Assembly: GCA_016196415.1 (NCBI GenBank)
Contig: JACPXS010000049.1
Span: forward strand, 1-6,524
Length of the DNA: 6,524 bases
Direction of reading: 5' to 3'
Source: Candidatus Omnitrophota bacterium
GTDB taxonomy: Bacteria; Omnitrophota; Koll11; Aquiviventales; Aquiviventaceae
Shown here: positions 1 through 6,280 of the stretch, one piece after another
Layout: the number at the start of each line of letters is the position of its first letter
Numbering within the stretch: position 1 is the stretch's first letter
The notes under the pieces: model-generated
Seen by the model: the letters and a program-made list of their open reading frames with translations, nothing else
What the model was told of the DNA's origin: nothing
The model's database searches: none
Position numbers and translations under genes: made by a program

Positions 1-273
1 ATCGGTGCGACGACGTTCAACCCGTTCTTCGCCATCGTCTCAGCGCTCCTCTCGCGCTCGCTCGTCTGCGAGCTGAAGCCGCTTGCGCCGGAGGACATCC
101 GCGCGATCATGGAGCGAGCGCTCGCCGATCGTGAGCGCGGATTAGGCGGGATGACCATCCGCGCTGAGGAGGAGGCACTTGCCCATCTCGCCAAGGTCTG
201 CGATGGAGACGCCAGGCGCGCGCTCAACGCGCTCGAGGTTGCGGCACTCAAGATCGGAAGAGCGTCGGCATGA
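1..273 (+). CDS. rarA: RarA/MgsA-like replication-associated AAA+ ATPase, fragment (5' end outside window, 3' end probably artificial)
   Basis: Reading from base 1 gives a 90-residue fragment ending at TGA 271-273. It starts at the sensor-1 region (IGATTFNPFF, residues 1-10), continues with the arginine-finger segment SALLSRS (about 13-19), then ERGLGG and the sensor-2 motif GDARRALNALE (about 69-79). This order is typical of the RarA/MgsA/WRNIP1 clamp-loader-like family, cytoplasmic ATPases acting at stalled replication forks. Family members are usually about 430-450 residues, with over 200 residues of oligomerisation domain after sensor 2. Here the frame ends about 11 residues after it. The last residues, KIGRASA, are encoded by a 17-base match to an Illumina adapter, so the true C-terminus is probably missing from the assembly rather than lost in nature. 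The N-terminal Walker A and B motifs lie outside the window. The family call is firm; the end is not. Confidence 0.85.
   Translation: MGATTFNPFFAIVSALLSRSLVCELKPLAPEDIRAIMERALADRERGLGGMTIRAEEEALAHLAKVCDGDARRALNALEVAALKIGRASA
251..267. other. Sequence identical to the start of an Illumina adapter; probable assembly junction
   Basis: Bases 251-267 read AGATCGGAAGAGCGTCG. This equals the first 17 bases of the Illumina TruSeq adapter trimmed from read 2 (which continues TGTAGGG); the window diverges at base 268. A chance 17-base match in a 6.5-kb window is very unlikely. It sits exactly where the RarA frame stops being RarA-like. The inference is an untrimmed adapter remnant joining two genome pieces, with unknown DNA missing between them. 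A natural coincidence cannot be excluded from sequence alone. Confidence 0.8.
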
Positions 274-329
274 AGCACCCTGCAGGCGGGGGGTCTCTCG
301 CCGACCGGCCATCGGGTGAGCGGCGCGCG

Positions 330-818
330 ATGAAGACCCGAGCGATTTATCCCGGCACCTTCGATCCCGTCACGTACGGCCACATCGACTTGATTCAGCG
401 GGCCCGCCGGATCTTCGATGAGGTGATTGTGGCGGTCGCGCACAACCCCGCCAAGTCGCCGCTCTTCACGGTGGAGGAACGCATGCAGCTGCTGCGGCGG
501 GCCACCCAGGCGCTTCGGGGGGTGGTGGTGGACCACTTCGAGTCGCTGGCGGTAGACTATGTCCGCCGCAAGCGGGCGCGGGTCATGATCCGGGGACTGC
601 GCATGCTGTCGGATTTCGAGTACGAGTTCCAAATGGCCCTCACCAACCGAAAGCTCTCGGATGAAGTCGAAACGATTTTCATGATGCCATCGGAGTCGTA
701 CGCCTATCTCTCGGCCCGCCTCATGAAGGAGGCCGGCGCCTTCGGCGCGGATCTATCGGCGTTTGTCCCGCCGTTTGTCGCCGACGCGTTGCACCGAAAA
801 CTGCGCGGGCAGGGATGA
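330..818 (+). CDS. coaD: Phosphopantetheine adenylyltransferase (CoaD)
   Basis: Transfers AMP from ATP to 4'-phosphopantetheine, giving dephospho-CoA and pyrophosphate, the penultimate step of CoA synthesis in the cytoplasm. The 162-residue product matches the usual 159-165. The N-terminal YPGTFDPVTYGHID (7-20) holds the nucleotidyltransferase T/HxGH motif, with T10 and H18. K42 and RGLR (88-91) match E. coli K42, R88 and R91. The ATP-binding ISSS stretch reads LSAR (127-130) here, a substitution I believe occurs in other CoaD proteins. I chose ATG 330 over the in-frame ATG 270, which would add 20 glycine- and arginine-rich residues foreign to the family and lies against the suspect adapter junction. 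GGTGAG at 315-320 is a usable ribosome binding site nine bases ahead of ATG 330. The stop overlaps a possible ATG (815) of the next frame, which supports co-transcription. Confidence is very high for function, good for the start. Confidence 0.97.
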   Translation: MKTRAIYPGTFDPVTYGHIDLIQRARRIFDEVIVAVAHNPAKSPLFTVEERMQLLRRATQALRGVVVDHFESLAVDYVRRKRARVMIRGLRMLSDFEYEFQMALTNRKLSDEVETIFMMPSESYAYLSARLMKEAGAFGADLSAFVPPFVADALHRKLRGQG

Positions 819-839
819 GCCTGGCGGTCCATGACGTGC

Positions 840-845
840 GGGAGG
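840..845 (+). promoter_or_regulatory. Strong ribosome binding site that fixes the DUF177 gene start
   Basis: GGGAGG at 840-845 lies eight bases ahead of ATG 854 and is the best Shine-Dalgarno match in this operon. It favours ATG 854 over the upstream in-frame ATG 815, which overlaps the coaD stop and has no comparable site. Confidence 0.75.
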
Positions 846-853
846 ATGCCGTG

Positions 854-1267
854 ATGAAAATCCACGTCAACCGAATTCCTCCGGAAGGGCTGCGAGACCG
901 CGCCGTCTATGACCCCGCGACGATGGAGCTGGACCGGGAGGACATCCATCTCCGAGAGCCGTTCGCCGTCGAGGCCTTGATCACGAAGGCCCATCACGAC
1001 TTGGTGGTCGATGTGGACATTCGCTGCCCGGCGCGCCTGTCCTGCGCGAAGTGCCTGGAAGAGTTCGCCACGATGTTCACGGCCGAGGCGATCTTCACCT
1101 ACACCGTCCGGCCTACCGATGTCGTTGATATCACGGAGGATGTGCGCCAGGAGATCATCTTGGCCTACCCGATGATTCCGATCTGCCGGCCGGACTGCAA
1201 GGGCTTGTGCCGGATCTGCGGCCAGGATCTCAATGCGGCGTCATGTCCTCATCAACACGGGGCGTAG
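854..1267 (+). CDS. YceD/DUF177 family protein, cysteine-rich
   Basis: A 137-residue protein of the YceD/DUF177 family, which is almost always encoded just ahead of rpmF. Its N-terminal half (MKIHVNRIPPEG onwards) is the usual mixed strand region. Cysteines cluster at C58, C64 and C67 (CAKC, 64-67) and again at C111, C115, C119, C122 and C131 near the C-terminus (CRPDCKGLCRICG, then CPH). This spacing suggests a bound metal, probably zinc, though that is inferred. In characterised lineages the family is tied to 23S rRNA or ribosome accumulation; the molecular activity is not settled. The start is set by the strong binding site at 840-845. ATG 815 would add 13 residues. Neighbours are coaD upstream and rpmF 55 bases downstream. 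Confident on family, cautious on function. Confidence 0.9.
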   Translation: MKIHVNRIPPEGLRDRAVYDPATMELDREDIHLREPFAVEALITKAHHDLVVDVDIRCPARLSCAKCLEEFATMFTAEAIFTYTVRPTDVVDITEDVRQEIILAYPMIPICRPDCKGLCRICGQDLNAASCPHQHGA

Positions 1268-1322
1268 CGCCTGACGGCGCGAGAGGTGTGGCGACTTCAG
1301 GTGAGGGAAGGAGCGTGCGAAG

Positions 1323-1523
1323 ATGGCACTGCCGAAACGGAAACATTCGAAATCCCGTCGAGATAAAAGCCGAACGCATTGGAAGCTTACGATCCCGTCG
1401 TTGACGAAATGCCTCCAATGCGCGCAGCCGGTCTTGCCGCATCATGCCTGCCCGCATTGCGGGTACTACCGTGGGCGGCCGATTGTGCTGGTAGCTGAAA
1501 AGCCGAAGAAGAAACCCGGATAG
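1323..1523 (+). CDS. rpmF: Large ribosomal subunit protein bL32, zinc-ribbon form
   Basis: A 66-residue basic protein with the classic L32 opening ALPKRKHSKSRRDKSRTHWK (residues 2-21), which sits in the 50S subunit. A four-cysteine zinc ribbon is complete: C30 and C33 (CLQC), C43 and C46 (CPHC), followed by the conserved GYYRGR. This is therefore the zinc-binding (C+) version rather than the cysteine-free paralogue used under zinc limitation. A short lysine-rich tail (KPKKKPG) extends past the usual end. GGAAGGAG at 1306-1313, nine bases before ATG 1323, is a strong ribosome binding site. The DUF177-rpmF-plsX order is conserved in many bacteria and couples ribosome protein supply to lipid synthesis genes. 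Certain identification. Confidence 0.99.
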   Translation: MALPKRKHSKSRRDKSRTHWKLTIPSLTKCLQCAQPVLPHHACPHCGYYRGRPIVLVAEKPKKKPG

Positions 1524-1570
1524 ACCTAAGCGAGCAACGAATTATCGGAATCGAGGCGGGGGCCGGACCG

Positions 1571-2578
1571 ATGAAAATCGCACTCGATGCCATGGGGGGC
1601 GATACCGCGCCGGATCCCACCGTGGCGGGGGCGGTGCGGGCGGCGAGGGAATTACCGGTTGACCTCATCCTCATTGGCCAGCAAGGCGCCATCGAACAAC
1701 AGCTCGCCCGGTATCCGCACCGTCCCTCCAACCTCTCCATCTTCCATGCGCCCGAAGTCATCGGGATGGAGGAATCGCCCGTCGCCAGCATCCGGAAGAA
1801 ACGGGAGTCGTCCATCAATGTCGGGGTGGGGCTCCTCCGAGACAAACAGATCGATGCGTTTGTTTCAGCGGGCAACACGGGGGCGGTCGTCTCAGCCACG
1901 ACGCTCTTGGTGGGGCTGCTGCCGGAGATTGAACGGCCGGGCATCGCTATCCTGCTCCCCGGCGTGAAAGGCGATACGCTCCTCATTGATGTCGGCGCCA
2001 ACATTACTCCCAAGCCGATCCATCTGCTCCAGTACGCGCTGATGGGTGAGGCCTACGTGCGCTGCGTGTTGGGCAAGGCCCGCCCGATGGTTGGATTGCT
2101 CAACGTCGGAGAAGAAGAAACCAAAGGCACCGACTTCAGCAAAGAGACCTACGGGATGCTGGAAGCCTCCGGGGTCAATTTCGTCGGAAACGTCGAGGGA
2201 CGGGATATTTTCTCCGGTGAGTTCGACGTCATTGTCTGTGACGGGTTCGCCGGGAATGTGGCCCTCAAGACGGCGGAAAGCCTGGCCCATGCGATCAACG
2301 TTTTGCTCAAGCGATCGTTGATGATGAGTCCGATCACCCGGTTGGGCGCGTGGCTGGCGCATGACGCCTTCGTGCAGTTGCGCAAAGAAGTGGATTACGC
2401 CGAGCGCGGCGGCGCCCCCTTGTTGGGCGTCGACGGGGTCTCCATCATTGCGCACGGGGCCTCCAGCGGCAAGGCGATCAAAAACGCGATCCGGGTCGCC
2501 TACGAGTCGGTCCGTCATGAGCTCAACCGCCACATGGTCGAAGCCATCCGGCTCTACGGCCAGCACGCGCCGTCGTAA
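1571..2578 (+). CDS. plsX: Phosphate acyltransferase PlsX
   Basis: Converts acyl-ACP and phosphate into acyl-phosphate, the acyl donor for PlsY in membrane phospholipid synthesis; it is a peripheral membrane enzyme. The 335-residue length is normal. The family opening IALDAMGGDTAPDPTVAGA (residues 3-21) is clear, as are VSAGNTGA, DVGAN, the GEEETKGTD stretch, FDVIVCDGFAGNVALK, GGAPLLGVDG and the terminal HGASSGKAIKNAI. One departure: the segment after DVGAN reads ITPKP, where many homologues have VDCKP or ADSKP. ATG 1571 begins directly with the family opening. The ribosome binding site is only moderate (a G-rich stretch at 1553-1562). It is followed six bases later by the fabH start, consistent with translational coupling. 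Certain identification. Confidence 0.99.
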   Translation: MKIALDAMGGDTAPDPTVAGAVRAARELPVDLILIGQQGAIEQQLARYPHRPSNLSIFHAPEVIGMEESPVASIRKKRESSINVGVGLLRDKQIDAFVSAGNTGAVVSATTLLVGLLPEIERPGIAILLPGVKGDTLLIDVGANITPKPIHLLQYALMGEAYVRCVLGKARPMVGLLNVGEEETKGTDFSKETYGMLEASGVNFVGNVEGRDIFSGEFDVIVCDGFAGNVALKTAESLAHAINVLLKRSLMMSPITRLGAWLAHDAFVQLRKEVDYAERGGAPLLGVDGVSIIAHGASSGKAIKNAIRVAYESVRHELNRHMVEAIRLYGQHAPS

Positions 2579-2584
2579 CCCTTG

Positions 2585-3586
2585 ATGAGCCCTCGCCGTC
2601 CCGCGTTGCCTCGACGAATTGGGATCACCGGGTTGGGGATGCATGTCCCCTCCAAGGTGCTGACGAACTTCGACCTCGAACGGATCGTCGAGACGAGTGA
2701 TGAGTGGATTCGAACCCGCACTGGCATTCAGGAACGGCGCGTCGTCGAGCCGGGGACCACCACCAGCGACTTGGCCTATCACGCGGCTCGCGAAGCGCTC
2801 AAGCACGCCCATCTGGATCCGAAAGAGCTTGAGCTGCTGATTGTCGCGACGACCACGCCGGACATGCTGTTTCCATCGACCGCGTGTCTGGTGCAGCAGC
2901 GCCTGGGTGCGAAGACCGCGGCCTGTTTTGACCTGTCGGCGGCCTGCTCCGGCTCGGTCTTTGCCATGATTACCGCGCAGCAATACCTCATGACGGGCCG
3001 CTATCGCAACGCCTTGGTGGTTGGAGCGGAGGTGCTCTCCAGCTTCATCGACTGGACCGACCGCGCCACCTGTATCTTGTTCGGGGATGGGGCGGGGGCC
3101 TGCGTCATGGCGCCGGTTAAACGGGGGGGCATCCTCGCTACCGACATGGGAGCGGATGGGTCGGCGGCGGAGCTGTTATGTATGCCGGGAGGCGGCTCAA
3201 AGCACCCACCCTCTCACGCGTCCGTGGATCAGCGGTTGCACTTTTTGCGGATGAACGGGGGCGAGATATTCAAGCTGGCGGTCCGGCGCATGGCCGACTC
3301 AGCCAAACGCGTCCTCAAAGCCGCCAAGCTCAAACCTGAGCACATCGAGTGCTTCATCCCGCACCAGGCCAACACGCGCATCATTGAAGCGGTGGCGAAG
3401 TGGGCCGACTTGCCCATTGAGAAGATGTACATGAACCTCCAGCGATACGGCAACACCTCGGCTGCTTCCAATCTCATCGCGCTCTACGAAGCGGTCAAGG
3501 AAGGGCGCATCCAGCGTGACGATCACGTCGTCATGGTCGCCTTCGGCGCAGGCCTCACCTGGGGCTCGCTCCTGTTCCAGTGGTAA
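2585..3586 (+). CDS. fabH: Beta-ketoacyl-ACP synthase III (FabH)
   Basis: Condenses acetyl-CoA (or another primer CoA) with malonyl-ACP to start each fatty acid chain. The 333-residue thiolase-fold protein has the complete Cys-His-Asn triad: C121 in LSAACSG, H260 in IPHQANTRI and N290 in YGNTSAAS. TSDEWIRTRTGIQERR (37-52) is the family's N-terminal signature. GDGAGA (about residues 168-173) is also present. ATG 2585 is preferred; the adjacent TTG 2582 would add one residue. No good Shine-Dalgarno precedes it, so translation probably depends on ribosomes finishing plsX six bases upstream. About eleven residues (SPRRPALPRR) precede the first strand, slightly longer than usual. It ends close to fabD. 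Certain identification; primer preference cannot be told. Confidence 0.99.
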   Translation: MSPRRPALPRRIGITGLGMHVPSKVLTNFDLERIVETSDEWIRTRTGIQERRVVEPGTTTSDLAYHAAREALKHAHLDPKELELLIVATTTPDMLFPSTACLVQQRLGAKTAACFDLSAACSGSVFAMITAQQYLMTGRYRNALVVGAEVLSSFIDWTDRATCILFGDGAGACVMAPVKRGGILATDMGADGSAAELLCMPGGGSKHPPSHASVDQRLHFLRMNGGEIFKLAVRRMADSAKRVLKAAKLKPEHIECFIPHQANTRIIEAVAKWADLPIEKMYMNLQRYGNTSAASNLIALYEAVKEGRIQRDDHVVMVAFGAGLTWGSLLFQW

Positions 3587-3606
3587 CGACCGACGTCACA
3601 GTACAC

Positions 3607-4539
3607 ATGGTGCATGTCGCCTATCTCCTTCCAGGTCAGGGGGCTCAAACGGTGGGGATGGGGCGAGCCTTCTACGATCGCTACGAAGCGTCCCGCTCCG
3701 TCTACAAGCGCGCCAACACCTACCTCGGATTTGATGTCACAGCGCTGTGTTTTGAGGGACCCCAGGAGGAGCTGACCAAGACGGAGAAGTGCCAGCCAGC
3801 CTTGTTCGTCACGTCGATCGCCGCCTTCGCGGCGTTTCACGAGTTCGCTCCCGCCGCCGCTCCCGTGGGGGTTGCCGGTCTGAGCCTGGGGGAGCTCACC
3901 GCGCTGACCGTGGCGGATGCGCTGCGATTCAAGGATGCGGTCTACGTGGTGCAGGCGCGGGGCGAGGCGATGGCGGCATGCGCCGCAAACCACACCGGCA
4001 CGATGCTGGCCGTGCTTGGGTTAGCGAGCGAAGCGCTCGAGGCGGTGTGTCGGGAATCCGGCGCGGTGGCCGCTAACTATAACACGCCGGACCAGATCGT
4101 GCTCTCAGGGACGGTGCAGGCCATCGAGAAGGCGGAGGCGCTGGTGAAGGAAGCCGGAGCAAAGCGCGCGATCAGGCTTGATGTCGCCGGCGCGTTTCAC
4201 TCACCGCTCATGCAGCCGGCGGCTGACGCGTTGAGGAGGGCCCTGGTGAATGTCGAGATCCAGCCCCCGCGCGTTCCGGTCATCAGCAATGTGACCGGAA
4301 CGCCAGTGCAGCACCCCGATGAGATTCGCCGGCTGCTCATCAGGCAACTCGTCAGTCCGGTGCGGTGGGAGCCGTCCATGCGCTATCTCCTGCATGCCGG
4401 GGTCACCCACTTCATCGAATTTCCTCCCGCCAGAGTCCTCACCGGGATGCTGCGCAAAATCGATCCGGCGGTGAAGGCCATCGCCATCGACGAGCCAGAC
4501 GATTTCGAAGCGCTTTCAGCGCTCCTCCCCGCCTCCTAA
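3607..4539 (+). CDS. fabD: Malonyl-CoA:ACP transacylase (FabD)
   Basis: Moves malonyl from CoA to acyl carrier protein, feeding FabH and the elongation cycle. The 310 residues match E. coli FabD (309). Visible signatures are PGQGAQTVGMG (9-19), the nucleophile S93 in GLSLGE, the catalytic H198 in GAFHSPLM, and NVTGTP further on. The nucleophile elbow is GLSLG rather than the common GHSLG: the residue before the serine is leucine instead of histidine, a natural variant I believe occurs in other FabD proteins. I chose ATG 3607, which leaves a normal short lead before LLPGQG. GTG 3580 is in frame, overlaps the fabH stop and would add nine residues; GTG 3610 is also possible. None has a clear ribosome binding site. 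It is the last gene on this strand: fabG, acpP and fabF do not follow. Certain identification, moderate on start. Confidence 0.98.
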   Translation: MVHVAYLLPGQGAQTVGMGRAFYDRYEASRSVYKRANTYLGFDVTALCFEGPQEELTKTEKCQPALFVTSIAAFAAFHEFAPAAAPVGVAGLSLGELTALTVADALRFKDAVYVVQARGEAMAACAANHTGTMLAVLGLASEALEAVCRESGAVAANYNTPDQIVLSGTVQAIEKAEALVKEAGAKRAIRLDVAGAFHSPLMQPAADALRRALVNVEIQPPRVPVISNVTGTPVQHPDEIRRLLIRQLVSPVRWEPSMRYLLHAGVTHFIEFPPARVLTGMLRKIDPAVKAIAIDEPDDFEALSALLPAS

Positions 4540-4560
4540 CACGTGCCTGGCACTTCGTGG

Positions 4561-5553
4561 TTAGGTGATGGCGAGCATCCGCTCGATCGGCTTGATGGCG
4601 CGCGCAGCAATCGTGGGATCCACGGTGACCACGTACTGCATCTTCACAAGGGACATGAAGGCCTTCTCGAGCGTGTTGCGCTGCATGTGGTGGCACGTGG
4701 CGTGTTCGCTCGCCGGATAAAATCGCTTCTCAGGATGTTGCGTTCGCAGCCGGTGGAGCAGGCCGTTTTCTGTGGCGATGATGAACTCGTTCACCGGTGA
4801 GCGGTTGACGTGCTGCACCATCCCTTCCGTCGAGAGGATCTGATCGGCCAGGTCCATCTGCTTCGTCGTGCATCCGCACTCGGGATGCATCAGGAATTCC
4901 GCCTCGGGATGCTCCTCGCGCAGCCGGTCGATCGTCTCCGGGAGGATCGCGGCGTGAGCGGGGCAGTAGCCCTTCCAGAGATGGATGTTGCGCTTGGTCT
5001 TGGCTTTGAGGAAGCTCCCGAGATAGTAGTCCGGAACGAATAAGATCTCTTGGTCGTTCGGAATCTGCTCGATGACCGCGACACCGTTGGTGGATGTCAC
5101 GCAGTAATCGCACTCCGCTTTCACGGCGGCTGAGGTGTTGACGTAGCAGACCACCACGCCATCCGGGTGCTTCACTCGCCACGCCCGCACCTGCTCGGGA
5201 ATGATCATATCGGCGAGGGAACAGCCCGCCGCGGGATCCGGCATGAGGACCGTTTTCTCCGGGCAGAGCATGGCGGCCGTCTCCGCCATGAAGTGAACCC
5301 CGCAGAAGAGAATGACTTCGGCCCGCGTTTCCTGGGCCTTGCGGGCCAGCCCCAGCGAGTCTCCCACAAAGTCCGCCACATCCTGAATGGCGCCTTCCTG
5401 GTAGTTGTGGGCCAGGATGATCGCCCCCCGCTCCTGCTTCAGGATGGCGATTTTCTCTTTGAGAAGGGCGTAGTGGGGCGGCTCACCATGGCCGTTGGTG
5501 GCGTGGCCGTTGACGGGTGAGCCTCCGTTGGTCGTCTGGCCGTTCGTCGTCAT
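4561..5553 (-). CDS. nadA: Quinolinate synthase A (NadA), 4Fe-4S enzyme
   Basis: Condenses iminoaspartate with dihydroxyacetone phosphate to quinolinate in de novo NAD synthesis. The 330-residue protein has the NadA opening ILAHNYQ (46-52; H49 and Y51 match the known active-site His and Tyr) and DFVGDSL (61-67). The three cysteines expected to hold the 4Fe-4S cluster fall at C111 (AAGCSLAD), C197 (GYCPAH) and C287 (ATCHHM); the spacing of 86 and 90 fits the T. maritima pattern (81/168/254). HPEC (223-226) supplies the conserved His and Glu, and YVNTSA (137-142) the substrate loop. The first 26 or so residues are an unusual Asn/Gly/Thr-rich tail. The start lies one base after the nrtR stop, so both genes are almost surely one operon. 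The shared promoter is upstream of nrtR, and repression by NrtR is inferred. No aspartate oxidase (nadB) or nadC is in the window. Confidence 0.97.
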   Translation of the reverse strand: MTTNGQTTNGGSPVNGHATNGHGEPPHYALLKEKIAILKQERGAIILAHNYQEGAIQDVADFVGDSLGLARKAQETRAEVILFCGVHFMAETAAMLCPEKTVLMPDPAAGCSLADMIIPEQVRAWRVKHPDGVVVCYVNTSAAVKAECDYCVTSTNGVAVIEQIPNDQEILFVPDYYLGSFLKAKTKRNIHLWKGYCPAHAAILPETIDRLREEHPEAEFLMHPECGCTTKQMDLADQILSTEGMVQHVNRSPVNEFIIATENGLLHRLRTQHPEKRFYPASEHATCHHMQRNTLEKAFMSLVKMQYVVTVDPTIAARAIKPIERMLAIT

Positions 5554-5554
5554 C

Positions 5555-6256
5555 TTAGAAGGGCACGATGATGCCTTTTTCCTGCAGCTTCACGACTTTC
5601 GGCTCCGCAAACGTGTAAAGTCTGGCCGGTCGCTGCCGGCCGCTCGCCTTGAATTCCCGCGTGCCTTTCAGGATCCCCAATTGGAGCATCTTCCGGCGGA
5701 AGTTCCGTTTATCCAGACGCTGGCCCAGGAGAACCTCATAGGCGCTCTGCAGCTCCGTCAAGGTAAACTCCCGCGGGAGCAGCTGAAACCCCACCGTGGT
5801 GTAGTTGATCTTGTTGCGCAACCGCTCCAGCGCATAGTCGATAATCGGCTGGTGGTCAAACGCAAGCGACGGAAGCCGCTTGATCGGGAACCAGTTGGCT
5901 TCGGAGACCCGTTGGCGGGCCTTGAGCTGAAACTGCTGCCAGTTCACCAGGGCGTAGTAGGCGACGCTAATCACGCGCCCGCGCGGATCGCGGCTTGGCT
6001 CGCCGAAGGTGTAGAGCTGCTCCAGATAGATGTTGCCGATATTCGTTTCTTCCTGCAGCTCGCGCAGCGCCGCCGCATCCACCGATTCCTCGTGCCCCAC
6101 CATCCCGCCTGGCAGCGCCCAGGCCCCCCGATACGGCCCCTGCTGGCGCTTGACCAGCAGCGCCTTCAAGGTTCCGCCCTGAATGGTAAAGAGCACGACA
6201 TCCACGGCGATGGCGTGCTTGACAAGATAGCCGTTTGTGCGAGGAGGAATCGGCAT
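5555..6256 (-). CDS. nrtR: NrtR-type Nudix transcriptional regulator of NAD metabolism
   Basis: A 233-residue protein with an N-terminal Nudix domain (about 12-135) and a C-terminal winged helix (about 150-233, likely recognition helix around LDKRNFRRKM, 181-190). This is the NrtR architecture; characterised members repress NAD synthesis genes and release DNA on binding ADP-ribose. The Nudix box spans 51-73 with G51, E57, R65, E66, E69 and E70 in place; only the late glycine is replaced, by N72. The metal-binding residues look intact, so it may also hydrolyse a nucleotide such as ADP-ribose, although some NrtR proteins have lost activity. It heads an operon with nadA, and two matching operators overlap its promoter, which supports autoregulation. 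ATG 6256 is chosen because an in-frame TAG lies just upstream and no other ATG occurs before residue 52. No Shine-Dalgarno is visible. Alternative: an ordinary Nudix hydrolase, made unlikely by the C-terminal domain and context. Confidence 0.9.
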   Translation of the reverse strand: MPIPPRTNGYLVKHAIAVDVVLFTIQGGTLKALLVKRQQGPYRGAWALPGGMVGHEESVDAAALRELQEETNIGNIYLEQLYTFGEPSRDPRGRVISVAYYALVNWQQFQLKARQRVSEANWFPIKRLPSLAFDHQPIIDYALERLRNKINYTTVGFQLLPREFTLTELQSAYEVLLGQRLDKRNFRRKMLQLGILKGTREFKASGRQRPARLYTFAEPKVVKLQEKGIIVPF

Positions 6257-6258
6257 TA

Positions 6259-6275
6259 AGTGTATCAGCTACACT
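6259..6275. promoter_or_regulatory. Candidate NrtR operator 1 (start-site/leader position)
   Basis: A 17-base interrupted palindrome with perfect 6-base arms, AGTGTA (6259-6264) and TACACT (6270-6275), spaced by TCAGC. It covers the predicted transcription start and almost the whole nrtR leader, ending three bases from the ATG. A repressor here would block the polymerase. Assignment to NrtR is inferred from position and gene identity. Confidence 0.75.
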
Positions 6276-6280
6276 AATAA

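Noticed and set aside
270..329. In-frame upstream ATG for coaD at 270, overlapping the RarA stop
   Set aside because: It adds 20 non-homologous residues, abuts the adapter match, and ATG 330 gives the normal CoaD length with a ribosome binding site.
1267..1280. Hairpin GCGCC-TGAC-GGCGC at the DUF177 stop codon
   Set aside because: Only five pairs and no T-run; rpmF follows with a strong ribosome binding site, so a terminator is unlikely in this GC-rich DNA.
1892..2983. 363-residue open frame on the minus strand opposite plsX and fabH
   Set aside because: It mirrors the codon pattern of two certain genes, has arginine- and glycine-rich composition and no recognisable domain.
4540..4560. Bidirectional terminator between fabD and nadA
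   Set aside because: The palindrome leaves no room for a loop, the outer CACG/CGTG arms are short, and there is no T-run on either strand.
5495..6259. 254-residue open frame on the plus strand opposite nrtR
   Set aside because: It is antisense to a well-supported Nudix/winged-helix gene and shows no motif of its own.
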